DNA from: Algoriphagus sp.
GTDB taxonomy: Bacteria; Bacteroidota; Bacteroidia; Cytophagales; Cyclobacteriaceae
Direction: 5' to 3'
Length of the DNA stretch: 64,000 bases
Assembly (NCBI GenBank): GCA_018336015.1
Contig: JAGXQZ010000002.1
Coordinates: 1 to 64,000, forward strand
Numbering within the stretch: position 1 is the stretch's first letter; the number at the start of each line of letters is the position of its first letter. Shown here one piece after another: positions 9,392-17,186 of the stretch. The notes under the pieces were generated by a model. It did not search any database and had not been told where the DNA came from. It worked only from the letters and a program-made list of their open reading frames with translations. A program made the translations under genes and the position numbers.

Positions 9392-9973
9392 ATGAAAAAT
9401 TTAATTTATCCAGTTCTAATTCTGCTGTTTACTGCTGCATGTGCGGGAAAAACCGAAAATCAAGCTTCCGCTCCAGAGGACCACAGCCAGCACCAAGCTG
9501 CAGAAGCTCCAACCACACCATCCAAAAGCCCTCGAACTTCGGCCATGGCCATGGTGGGTGGGAACCACATTCATATCGATTATTCTTCGCCCAGTGTGAG
9601 AGGAAGACAGATTTTCGGAGGCCTTGTAGCTTTTGGGGAAGTTTGGGTGACCGGTGCTCATAAGGCTACATCGATCCAATTTGACAAGGCTGTGAAAATC
9701 GGAGAGAAGGAAATTCCAGCCGGAAAGTATGGTCTCTTTACCATTCCAGGAGAAAATGAATGGACAGTGATTCTTAATCAGGTTTGGGACATGCACTTGG
9801 CTGACGATTATGATGCCGGCAAAGATTTGGTGCGCATCTCAGTTGCCCCTGAGAAGTTGCTGGACACAGTGGAGTCCCTTACCTACACGGTGAATGAAAC
9901 TTCAAAAGGAACCGCTGAAATCTCAGTGGCCTGGGATAAAACAAAAATCACATTTGAAATAAAAAACCTCTAA
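9392..9973 (+). CDS. DUF2911 domain lipoprotein
   Basis: A lipoprotein of 193 residues. I chose ATG 9392 because it puts a signal sequence with lipobox (LLFTAAC, C17) at the N-terminus; the frame is open further upstream but that part is not signal-like. After a His-containing linker (EDHSQHQ) comes the DUF2911 domain (about 55-193), recognisable by YSSPSVRGR, FGEVWVTGAH, IPAGKYGLF and LADDYDAG. The function of the family is unknown. A second, broken copy lies at 10.7-11.3 kb, so this gene was duplicated within the copper block. The 225 bp upstream hold no gene I can support. Confidence 0.82.
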   Translation: MKNLIYPVLILLFTAACAGKTENQASAPEDHSQHQAAEAPTTPSKSPRTSAMAMVGGNHIHIDYSSPSVRGRQIFGGLVAFGEVWVTGAHKATSIQFDKAVKIGEKEIPAGKYGLFTIPGENEWTVILNQVWDMHLADDYDAGKDLVRISVAPEKLLDTVESLTYTVNETSKGTAEISVAWDKTKITFEIKNL

Positions 9974-9996
9974 GTTACCCCGACCCACCCAGCCTT

Positions 9997-10710
9997 ATGA
10001 GAAAAAACAACCAATATTACATCCGGAGAATCCACCGGTTTCTGGGAGTATTTATCGGTATCCAATTCCTTTTTTGGACGATTTCAGGCCTCTATTTCTC
10101 CTGGACGGATATTGATGAGATTCACGGGGATCATTTTCATCAGGAGCACACGATGCATATGACTGCCAAAAACCTGATTGATCCGTTTAGCCTGGATTCA
10201 ACGTTGGAAGTAGCCAGTTTGGAACTTCGATTCGTCAATCATCAGCCCTATTATTGGGTAAATAGAGAAAAGCTGTTTAACGCCCAAACCGGTGCGGAGA
10301 AAGGAGAAATCACAGAGGAAGAAGCCAGGAAAATCGCCAAAACCTACATCAAAGGGGATTATGAAATCGAATCAACCGAATACTTGACTGAGACAGGTTC
10401 TCACCACGAGTATCGAGGTCGCCCACTTCCCGCCTGGGCTATTCACTTCAATCATCCCGAAAAACTGACTGCCTACATCGATGTAAAGAGCGGCAATTTT
10501 GAACGGGTTCGCCACCGGAGTTGGAGATGGTTTGACACTCTTTGGATGTTTCACACCATGGATTATGCCGGACGGGACAATTTCAACAATTGGTTGCTTC
10601 GAGCATTTTCGGTGTTTGGCATGTGCACGGTTCTTTCTGGTTTTTTGCTTTATGCAGTATCCTCTAAAACTTTCGTAAAAACTACTTTAAAACGTAAAAA
10701 CGAAAAATGA
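9997..10710 (+). CDS. PepSY domain membrane protein
   Basis: A 237-residue protein with an N-terminal membrane helix (about 13-33, IHRFLGVFIGIQFLFWTISGL) and a C-terminal helix (about 205-225), enclosing a periplasmic region with two PepSY-like segments (EITEEEARKIAKTYIKGDY is one). It resembles short PepSY-associated membrane proteins found with siderophore or copper loci; some of these are linked to flavin-dependent reductases. Several His (HGDHFHQEHTMHM) could bind metal. It is 23 bp after the DUF2911 gene. Its stop codon overlaps the ATG of the decayed DUF2911 copy (10707-10710), which suggests the original copy was in the same operon. Confidence 0.78.
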   Translation: MRKNNQYYIRRIHRFLGVFIGIQFLFWTISGLYFSWTDIDEIHGDHFHQEHTMHMTAKNLIDPFSLDSTLEVASLELRFVNHQPYYWVNREKLFNAQTGAEKGEITEEEARKIAKTYIKGDYEIESTEYLTETGSHHEYRGRPLPAWAIHFNHPEKLTAYIDVKSGNFERVRHRSWRWFDTLWMFHTMDYAGRDNFNNWLLRAFSVFGMCTVLSGFLLYAVSSKTFVKTTLKRKNEK

Positions 10711-11286
10711 TAAACAACCTGATTTACATCCTTATGCTCTGAATGTTAATTGTTTCTTGCAAAGACTAGCTCTCATGAGGGGTACGAACACCATAAACCT
10801 GAAAAGGCACCTACAGAGCAATCGGACAACTCGAAAAAGAGTATCCCACAGGAGGCGCATGGAAATGTATGGAATGTTCGTGTTTCGATCAACTACCATT
10901 CACCAGCCGTTCGGGGCAGGGTTTTATGAGGAAGCTTTGTGCCTTTTGGTGAGGTTTGGGTAACTGGGGCACACAGCGCCACCAGCATAGAATTTTCCAA
11001 AGCAATCCAGATCGAAGAAACCACGATTCCAAAAGGGAAATATGCATTCTTTACCATTCCCCGACAGGAGGAATGGACATTGATCCTAAATAAGAACTGG
11101 GAACAGCACCTGGCCGATGATTACTATCAGGCAGATGATGTCATCAGGATTGAGGTAACAGCAGAAAAGGAAATGCCGCTGACTGAACGGCTAACTTATA
11201 CCATTGAAGATAAAGGAGAAGGCTCAGGTGCTATTCGCATGTCTTGGGAAAAGCTCAGTATTTCCCTTCCCTTTAAAACAGATTAA
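10707..11286 (+). pseudogene. Second DUF2911 lipoprotein, disrupted
   Basis: A decayed paralogue of the DUF2911 lipoprotein 1.3 kb upstream. From ATG 10707 the frame shows a signal-like start, then a stop at 10740-10742, a lipobox-like IVSCKD, and another stop by 10767. The rest continues in a different frame (HEGYEHHKPEK, then INYHSPAVRGR), broken again by TGA 10927-10929, and resumes as FGEVWVTGAH to the C-terminus (11286). Thus at least two nonsense codons and one frameshift are visible. The domain after 10930 is still intact, so decay is recent, or a truncated product could be made from an internal start. A sequencing error could explain one lesion but hardly all three. Confidence 0.8.
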
Positions 11287-11304
11287 CCACTAAAATTCTT
11301 ACAC

Positions 11305-13368
11305 ATGGAAAGGCATAACCACGATCATCAAAAGCATCACCATCATGAGCATGGTAGCGAGAATAGAAAGTCCCAATCATCAGAGCATCAAACCAACAAC
11401 AAATCAGACCATCAGAATGGACACCATGACCACCATGCCATGATGATCGAAGATTTCAAAAAGCGTTTTTGGGTTTCATTGGTGCTCACAGTTCCAATCC
11501 TTGCATTATCTCACATGATCCAGCAATTACTGGGGTTTGAGCTTACCTTTTTCGGTGATCAGTACGTTCTTTTTGGGCTTTCCACCATAGTCTTCTTTTA
11601 TGGGGGCTGGCCTTTTCTCAAAGGACTTTGGGACGAGCTGAAAGACAAAAACCCCGGCATGATGACCCTGATTGCAGTGGCCATTACCGTGGCTTACGTG
11701 TACAGCTCGGCCGTGGTGTTTGGTTTGGAAGGGATGGACTTTTTCTGGGAGTTGGTCACACTGATTGTCATCATGTTGCTGGGGCATTGGATCGAAATGA
11801 AATCTGTAATGGGAGCATCAAGGGCACTTGAATTGCTGGTGCAAATGATGCCTTCCGAGGCGCATCTGGTACAGGGAGACCAAATCAAGGACATCAAAGT
11901 GGATGAACTGAAAAAAGAAGACATCATCCTGATAAAAGCCAATGAGAAAATACCTGCGGACGGCACAGTGGTGGATGGAGAAAGCCACCTGGACGAAAGC
12001 ATGCTCACCGGTGAGAGCAAGCCGGTGAAAAAATCCAAAGGCGACCAGGTCATTGGCGGATCGGTTAATGGCAGCCAGTCCATCAAAGTAAAAGTATCTA
12101 AAACCGGGAAAGAAAGCTACCTCAACAAAGTGATCACGCTGGTTGAAGAAGCTCAGAAAGCTAAATCGAAAACTCAAAACCTGGCCAATGTTGCCGCCAG
12201 ATGGCTCACTTTCATCGCCATTGGTGCGGGTACTATTACGTTGTTTACCTGGATCAGCTTGGGTAAGCCTTTAGATTTTGCATTGGAACGAATGGTGACC
12301 GTCATGGTTATATCCTGTCCACATGCGTTGGGTTTGGCCATACCGCTGGTTGTAGCCATTTCCACTGCTGTTTCAGCAGGAAAAGGCTTGCTGATCCGTA
12401 ACCGTACTGCTTTTGAAAATGCCCGGAAGATTACCGCAATGGTGTTTGACAAAACAGGTACGTTGACCGAAGGCAAATTTGGTGTTTCACGATATGGGAG
12501 CCTTTCGGATGACATGGAGAAAAAAGAGCTATTGTCCTTTGCCGCTTCACTGGAGCAGCAATCGGAGCACCCAATTGCACAAGGCATTGTGAAAGCAGCG
12601 AAAGAGGCAGGCCTGGCATTGAAAAAGGTAGAAAATTTTGAATCACTTACGGCCAAGGGCATTCAAGGCAAGATCGAAGGAAAAAATTTGAAAGTAGTCA
12701 GCCCTGGCTACCTGAAAGAAAACGACATAAATATCCCCGATCAGGCAGGATCTGATGAGGCAGAAACCATCGTGTATGTGCTGCAAGAGAATCTATTGAT
12801 AGGCTTCATAGCCTTGTCCGACCAAATCAGGGAGGAAAGCCCTAAAGCAATCGAAACGCTTCGGGAAAAAGGCATGAAGCTCTATATGGCTACCGGGGAC
12901 AATGAGAAAACCGCCAAGGCAGTCAGTGAAAAACTCGGGCTAGATGGCTACTACAGTGAGGTACTGCCCCATCAAAAAGTGGAAATTATCAAGAAACTCC
13001 AAAAAGAAGGCCACTTTGTAGCCATGACGGGTGATGGTGTGAATGACGCCCCTGCACTGGCACAGGCTAATGTGGGTATTGCAGTAGGTTCCGGTACTGA
13101 TGTGGCTGCCGAGACAGCCGACATCATATTGGTCAACAGCAACCCAAAGGACATTGCCAATCTGGTACTATTTGGCAGAGCCACCTACAACAAGATGATC
13201 CAGAACCTCGCTTGGGCGACAGGCTATAACGCCATCGCATTGCCACTGGCCACAGGCTTCATTTCAGGCCTGGTGATCAGTCCTGCTATAGGCGCAGTAT
13301 TCATGAGCCTGAGTACGGTCATAGTGGCCATTAATGCGCAATTGCTGAAAAGGAAGATGAAAAGCTGA
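11305..13368 (+). CDS. copB: Copper-translocating P-type ATPase, CPH type (CopB-like)
   Basis: P1B-type ATPase of 687 residues that would export copper across the inner membrane using ATP. The N-terminus has no HMA domain but a long His-rich segment (residues 3-46, many H-x-H and HH pairs). The ion-binding helix carries C338-P-H340, the CPH motif of the CopB subgroup, rather than the CPC of CopA. Also present are TGES in the actuator domain, the phosphorylated Asp in D382-K-T-G-T, and the hinge GDGVNDAP. It ends the copper block and is followed by a hairpin terminator. CPH pumps are reported to prefer Cu(II) or Ag; the ion is inferred here. Alternative annotation: generic heavy-metal ATPase. 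Confidence 0.92.
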   Translation: MERHNHDHQKHHHHEHGSENRKSQSSEHQTNNKSDHQNGHHDHHAMMIEDFKKRFWVSLVLTVPILALSHMIQQLLGFELTFFGDQYVLFGLSTIVFFYGGWPFLKGLWDELKDKNPGMMTLIAVAITVAYVYSSAVVFGLEGMDFFWELVTLIVIMLLGHWIEMKSVMGASRALELLVQMMPSEAHLVQGDQIKDIKVDELKKEDIILIKANEKIPADGTVVDGESHLDESMLTGESKPVKKSKGDQVIGGSVNGSQSIKVKVSKTGKESYLNKVITLVEEAQKAKSKTQNLANVAARWLTFIAIGAGTITLFTWISLGKPLDFALERMVTVMVISCPHALGLAIPLVVAISTAVSAGKGLLIRNRTAFENARKITAMVFDKTGTLTEGKFGVSRYGSLSDDMEKKELLSFAASLEQQSEHPIAQGIVKAAKEAGLALKKVENFESLTAKGIQGKIEGKNLKVVSPGYLKENDINIPDQAGSDEAETIVYVLQENLLIGFIALSDQIREESPKAIETLREKGMKLYMATGDNEKTAKAVSEKLGLDGYYSEVLPHQKVEIIKKLQKEGHFVAMTGDGVNDAPALAQANVGIAVGSGTDVAAETADIILVNSNPKDIANLVLFGRATYNKMIQNLAWATGYNAIALPLATGFISGLVISPAIGAVFMSLSTVIVAINAQLLKRKMKS

Positions 13369-13374
13369 GAGCAT

Positions 13375-13402
13375 ATCCCCTTCTGCTGTGGAAGGGGATT
13401 TT
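13375..13402 (+). terminator. Rho-independent terminator after copB
   Basis: A perfect 8-bp stem (ATCCCCTT 13375-13382 with AAGGGGAT 13392-13399), a 9-nt loop and a short T tract, 6 bp after the ATPase stop. It closes the copper block. Confidence 0.75.
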
Positions 13403-13584
13403 ACTGAAATACTATGCGAAATAAGAAACTTTCTATCATTCAAATTTGGAAGAGTGATTATTAGAATATGGAAAATTATTAGATAAGCTGGTAAATGAAT
13501 ATGTAGAGAAGTGGCTAAAAATCATTTTGCTAGGCAATTTTTGATTTGCTAAAAGCAAAAGACTCGATAAAAAATGGCTTTTCT

Positions 13585-13620
13585 CGTACACCACGTACGC
13601 CTCGCACACTTCGTACCGTA
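13585..13620. repeat. Degenerate 9-nt tandem repeat, four units
   Basis: Four consecutive 9-mers begin at 13585, 13594, 13603 and 13612, with a consensus close to CGTACACCT. The first two differ at two positions; the third and fourth are more diverged. Read on the plus strand in one frame they give repeated Arg-Thr-Pro. Too short and decayed for a CRISPR array, and no cas gene is present. Confidence 0.55.
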
Positions 13621-13807
13621 CGAATTGTTCGAGGATCGGAATTTGAAAAGATTAAATCGAATTTCCGATTTGACCTATCCCAGGATTTGATCAGTTGTAG
13701 GTGGGGTGTTTTTAATTCCTTGAAGACTTTTCAAAAAAATAGCTGGTCAATTCTTTGGAAGATACATCGGAACGGTACTTAGAAGTATCAATTCAAAAAT
13801 CAGATAG

Positions 13808-13835
13808 ATTCGCTACTAAATTCGCTACTAAATTC
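13808..13835. repeat. 12-bp tandem repeat next to tRNA-Ser
   Basis: ATTCGCTACTAA occurs twice back to back (13808-13819 and 13820-13831), followed by a partial third unit (ATTC). In one frame it reads FATK FATK just before a TAA. It lies about 50 bp beyond the 3' end of the tRNA gene. Confidence 0.6.
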
Positions 13836-13842
13836 AAAAAAT

Positions 13843-13879
13843 AAACCCTAACTCTCAATATTTCAGATAGTTAGGGTTT
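13843..13879 (-). terminator. Hairpin terminator for tRNA-Ser
   Basis: A 10-bp perfect inverted repeat (AAACCCTAAC 13843-13852 with GTTAGGGTTT 13870-13879), followed on the minus strand by a T-rich tract (complement of 13836-13842). It begins 7 bp after the tRNA 3' end in the direction of transcription. Confidence 0.7.
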
Positions 13880-13886
13880 TGTCTTG

Positions 13887-13971
13887 CAGAGGAGGAGGGA
13901 TTCGAACCCCCGGTACCTCTCGGTACAACGGTTTTCAAGACCGCCGCGATCGACCACTCTGCCACTCCTCT
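13887..13971 (-). tRNA. tRNA-Ser (anticodon UGA)
   Basis: An 85-nt cloverleaf on the minus strand: a fully paired 7-bp acceptor stem (AGAGGAG with CTCCTCT), discriminator G, anticodon loop CTTGAAA giving UGA, a long class II variable arm (TGTACCGAGAGGTACC) and T-loop TTCGAAT. It reads UCA-type serine codons. CCA is not encoded (the next bases are CAA). It lies next to the decayed spacer, so it may have served as an integration site. Confidence 0.93.
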
Positions 13972-14073
13972 GTGCGTGTGATTTTTTCGATCAGGTGTGC
14001 AAAAGTATATGCTTTCCCCTTTTTTGACAAGAGCCACGTGATTTTTTCTTCTAAGTGCCTGATTTTTCTGGTA

Positions 14074-15048
14074 TTAATTTACATCGGATTCCATAGTCAG
14101 TACTTTTCTACGCCTTTCCCGCTCCTTTTGCTTTTCCTCCGCAAGATCAAAACTCACATTGACTTCAAAGCAGACCAATACTATGATCGAGGTCAGGTAA
14201 AGCCATAGCATCAGCGCGATCACTGTCCCGATGGAGCCATAAAGCTTGTTGTAACTGGCGAAGTTTTCGAGGTAAAAAATAAATCCATAAAACGCCAAGG
14301 TGATCAGCAGTCCTGCCAATTGGGCACCAGTGGAGAAAAAATGCCACTTGTCGTGAATCGCGGGTGCAAATCGAAAGATAAAGGCTGAGGTGATATAAAA
14401 GACCGTGAGCAGGATGAGGAACTTCAGCGTATTGAACAAAAAGATCATAAAGCTGCTGTTGAACAGATGCAGCTCGTCCAGTCTGCCGATAAATAGGCTG
14501 CCAAAAATCATTACCGTGCTTGCTGCAATGATCGTCAATACCAAGGCCACTACAATGGAAATGGCAATTAATCGAGTGACAAAAAATCCACGGTTTTCCT
14601 TCGTCTTGTAGACAGAATTAAACGATGCCATCATGGAAACTACCCCCTGTGTCGAGGCAAATAGTGCAAAGAAAAATCCAAACGAAAGCAAACTTTGTCT
14701 CGGCTTGGATACAATGTCCATGAGTGTGGTTTCGATATTTTGGTAAATGTCCTCGGGCATGATGCTTTGGACAAAAGACAGGATGTTTTCGGTGGTAACT
14801 ACCGGAAATAGGTCCTGCATGTAAGGCACTAGGTTGAGCAAAAAGAGCAAAAGCGGAAAAAGAGCGATGGTGTAGCTGAAAGCCATGGATCCCGCCCGCT
14901 CGTTGATGTCATCTTTTTTGAGCTGCTGGATAAAAATCCGACTTACATCATACAGGTTTTTTTCAGGGCTCCCAAAATGGATTCTTTTCAGATGCCTGGC
15001 TTTTAGCTGTATCCTGATTCTCCATTTGAAGATTTTCTCCTTGACCAC
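14074..15048 (-). CDS. YihY/BrkB family inner-membrane protein
   Basis: Integral membrane protein of 324 residues with about six hydrophobic segments and the family hallmark near the first one (ERAGSMAFSYTIALFPLLLFLLN). The start is GTG 15048, the only plausible one because the next ATG lies inside the family domain. The C-terminus is highly charged (EEKQKERERRRK). YihY/BrkB proteins were once called ribonuclease BN by error; their real role is unclear, with proposed envelope or transport functions. The start is 13 bp after the thioesterase stop, so mltG, thioesterase and this gene probably form one minus-strand operon. Confidence 0.88.
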   Translation of the reverse strand: MVKEKIFKWRIRIQLKARHLKRIHFGSPEKNLYDVSRIFIQQLKKDDINERAGSMAFSYTIALFPLLLFLLNLVPYMQDLFPVVTTENILSFVQSIMPEDIYQNIETTLMDIVSKPRQSLLSFGFFFALFASTQGVVSMMASFNSVYKTKENRGFFVTRLIAISIVVALVLTIIAASTVMIFGSLFIGRLDELHLFNSSFMIFLFNTLKFLILLTVFYITSAFIFRFAPAIHDKWHFFSTGAQLAGLLITLAFYGFIFYLENFASYNKLYGSIGTVIALMLWLYLTSIIVLVCFEVNVSFDLAEEKQKERERRRKVLTMESDVN

Positions 15049-15061
15049 GTCAGATTGGTGT

Positions 15062-15469
15062 TTAGTTAAAAAATGGTTTTAATAAAGCTAGCAAATTTCC
15101 CGGTGGTCGGGTGGGGGTGTGGGAGTCTTTTTTCAAAAATGCCAAGGTGGTCCAACCTTCCGTAATTACTTCCCCTGATTCATTCATGACTTGATATTCA
15201 AAAAGTATTCTGACTCCCGGGAGTTCAGGGATGAGGGTTTTGATGGTAAGCAGTTCATCGTATTTTCCCGGCTTTAGGTAGCGAAAGTGGCTTTCCAAAA
15301 CAGGCATCATTACGCCATTTTCCTCCATTTCCCGATAAGAAAATCCCGCCGAACGCATCGCTTCCACCCGTGCTACCTCAAAATACATGGCATAGTTGCC
15401 ATAATAGACGTAGCCCATTTGGTCTGTTTCAGCATAGCGAACTCGAATTTGGGTTTCGGCTTGAAACAT
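15062..15469 (-). CDS. Acyl-CoA thioesterase, hotdog fold (YbgC/4HBT-like)
   Basis: A 135-residue hotdog-fold thioesterase of the 4-hydroxybenzoyl-CoA/YbgC group, which hydrolyses acyl-CoA thioesters in the cytoplasm. The signature is the N-terminal RVRYAETDQMGYVYYGNY, with the catalytic Asp of the group in AETDQMG. I start it at ATG 15469 because this gives the usual family N-terminus; the open frame continues into mltG and would add an unrelated tail. The start lies 1 nt after the mltG stop, so the pair is tightly coupled. The substrate is unknown. Confidence 0.88.
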   Translation of the reverse strand: MFQAETQIRVRYAETDQMGYVYYGNYAMYFEVARVEAMRSAGFSYREMEENGVMMPVLESHFRYLKPGKYDELLTIKTLIPELPGVRILFEYQVMNESGEVITEGWTTLAFLKKDSHTPTRPPGNLLALLKPFFN

Positions 15470-15470
15470 A

Positions 15471-16523
15471 TCAGAAAATTTTGGCAGCATTGAGTGCGCG
15501 TTGGTACCTGCGCGCGTTGTTGATGTGCTCGTTGTAGGTGACAGCAAAGGTATGGTAACCCGAGAAATCCTCCTTAGCACAGAAATACATGTACTTGTGC
15601 TGCTCGGCATTCAGTACGGCATCGAGGGAGTTGATGTCAGGCAAGTTGATCGGACCTGGAGGAAGTCCGGCGTATTTGTAGGTATTGTAAGGGCTGTCTA
15701 TGGCCATATGAACTCCCGTAAGTCGCTTGATGGTAAAATCTCCTGCTGCAAATACCAACGTAGGGTCAGCTTGGAGAGGCATGCCAATGCGAAGTCTGTT
15801 AAGGTAAACACCGGCGATTTTTGGTCTTTCATCAGCTTTTTGGCTTTCTGCCTGTACGATGGAAGCCAGTGTGCTGACTTCTTTTTGGCTTAGACCCATA
15901 GCCTGTGCTTTCTTCTTTCGCTCCTCTGTCCAAAAGGTTACATATTCCTTGTGCATCCGGTCAAAGAGCTCCTCCGCACTGGTGTTCCACCAGAATTCGT
16001 AAGTGTTTGGGATGAACATGCTCATGACCGTCTCTTCTTCAAAATCAAACTTGCGGATATACACAGAATCCTGAATCAACTCCAAAAATTGTTCTTTGGT
16101 CACCTCTAGGTTGGTAGTGATTTTTTCGGCTAAATCTGTTTTGGTCCGAACGTTATTGAAAGTCACTCTTACGGGCGTCTGTCTCCCTGATCGCAGCATG
16201 CGTACCAGCTGCAGGTTGTTCATTTTGGGATCAATCTTGTACAATCCTGGCTTTACGGCTTCTTGATAGCCCAATATTTTGGAAACGAAGCCAAAACTCA
16301 AGGCATCATTTATGACTTTTTCATTGTAGAGCTGGTCCACCACATTTTTATAGACCGAGTTGGTGGGGATTTTCAATGTATATGGCTGGTCAGATTCCAC
16401 CAGGGTGTTGGGACTGAAAAAGACCTGATAGAAGTAAAAGGTCATTGAAATGGCCAGAACAGAGATCGCGATCAGCAGAACCAGCGTGAATTTTTTGCGC
16501 TTTTCGAGTTGCATAGAGGGCAA
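15471..16523 (-). CDS. mltG: Endolytic murein transglycosylase MltG
   Basis: Membrane-anchored lytic transglycosylase that cuts nascent peptidoglycan and is thought to end glycan-strand synthesis. The 350-residue protein has one N-terminal membrane helix (about 11-31), a LysM-like region and the YceG catalytic domain. The catalytic glutamate is E226 in SIVQAES, followed by the family motif KIAGVYLNRL and LQADPTLVFA. The start can be ATG 16523 or the ATG three codons later. A 17-bp tandem array begins 6 bp upstream of the first, so spacing between promoter and start may vary with copy number. Confidence 0.93.
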   Translation of the reverse strand: MPSMQLEKRKKFTLVLLIAISVLAISMTFYFYQVFFSPNTLVESDQPYTLKIPTNSVYKNVVDQLYNEKVINDALSFGFVSKILGYQEAVKPGLYKIDPKMNNLQLVRMLRSGRQTPVRVTFNNVRTKTDLAEKITTNLEVTKEQFLELIQDSVYIRKFDFEEETVMSMFIPNTYEFWWNTSAEELFDRMHKEYVTFWTEERKKKAQAMGLSQKEVSTLASIVQAESQKADERPKIAGVYLNRLRIGMPLQADPTLVFAAGDFTIKRLTGVHMAIDSPYNTYKYAGLPPGPINLPDINSLDAVLNAEQHKYMYFCAKEDFSGYHTFAVTYNEHINNARRYQRALNAAKIF

Positions 16524-16528
16524 AAATA

Positions 16529-16613
16529 GGAAATTAATGGAGATCGGAGATAAAGGGGGATGGGAGATAAATGGAGTTAGGAGATAAATGGAAATAGGAA
16601 ATAAATAGAAATA
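16529..16613. repeat. 17-bp tandem repeat, five units, abutting mltG
   Basis: Units begin at 16529, 16546, 16563, 16580 and 16597, each exactly 17 bp apart. The core is GGAGATAAATGG with small changes per unit (GGAAATTAATGG, GGAGATAAAGGG, GGAAATAAATAG). The array occupies the upstream side of mltG and lies in the 243-bp gap between mltG and the divergent Nudix gene, so it may sit within the promoter region of one or both. Confidence 0.75.
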
Positions 16614-16766
16614 AGTCTCTTACTTTCCGGGACCTGCCCATCCACTTTCATCGAGCGAGAGCGTCTTCTGTTTCCTTATTTCAATGAGCGAAGCGAGTTA
16701 TATTTCCACCGTTTTTCCGCCGCATTTCTATTTTTGCGGGTAAGTTTTATTCCAGCTGTCAAGTTT

Positions 16767-17168
16767 ATGAAAATCATCCCCGTCACCTGTGCCATTATCC
16801 TTCAGGACGGAAAAGTCCTTTTGGCACAGCGGTCTGAATCTATGGATTTGCCAGGTAAATGGGAGTTTCCGGGGGGCAAGTTGGAGGAAGGTGAAGACCC
16901 CGAAAGCTGTTTGATCAGGGAAATCAAGGAGGAGTTGGCGATTGACATTCGAGTGACAGCCACCTTGACTCCTATTGAATTTGACTACCCGACCAAAACC
17001 ATTCGTTTACTCCCATTTGTTGCGCAGTGGATCGGGGGAAAGATCGACTTGGCTGAGCATGCTCAATACGGCTGGTATGACCAAAATCAGCTTTTTTCTT
17101 TGGATTTAGCCCCTGCAGATCTTCCGATTTTGCATGAATTGACAGAAAAATGGGTTAACCTTGTATGA
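16767..17168 (+). CDS. Nudix hydrolase, MutT-like (d)NTP pyrophosphohydrolase
   Basis: A 133-residue Nudix protein. The Nudix box GGKLEEGEDPESCLIREIKEEL has the required Gly, Glu, Arg-Glu and Glu-Glu positions for Mg binding, with Ala instead of the usual Gly near its end (EELAI). Its size and the start KIIPVTCAIILQDGKVLLAQR match the MutT/8-oxo-dGTPase-like group that cleans oxidised nucleotides from the pool. The start is ATG 16767; the frame extends 11 codons upstream without family resemblance. The next gene begins 18 bp downstream on the same strand. Confidence 0.88.
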   Translation: MKIIPVTCAIILQDGKVLLAQRSESMDLPGKWEFPGGKLEEGEDPESCLIREIKEELAIDIRVTATLTPIEFDYPTKTIRLLPFVAQWIGGKIDLAEHAQYGWYDQNQLFSLDLAPADLPILHELTEKWVNLV

Positions 17169-17186
17169 CCAAATGAAAGGGAAGCC

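Larger units (their letters stand above)
13403..13886. other. Decayed, repeat-bearing spacer between copB and tRNA-Ser
   Basis: About 480 bp with no intact gene that I can support. It contains four 9-nt degenerate repeats (13585-13620), a short open frame without a start that ends in a repetitive FATKFATKFKK tail (stop 13842-13844), a 12-bp tandem duplication (13808-13831) and the tRNA terminator. The mixture looks like the worn end of an inserted element next to a tRNA, a common integration site, but no integrase domain remains. Confidence 0.45.

Noticed and set aside
13585-13620. CRISPR array
   Set aside because: Units of 9 nt without spacers and no cas genes nearby.
13546-13782. A 78-codon plus-strand frame over the 9-nt repeats
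   Set aside because: Its content is dictated by the repeats and AT-rich spacer; no domain or conserved start is visible.
14074-15048. Ribonuclease BN
   Set aside because: YihY/BrkB was once misnamed so; the sequence is a multi-helix membrane protein without nuclease motifs.
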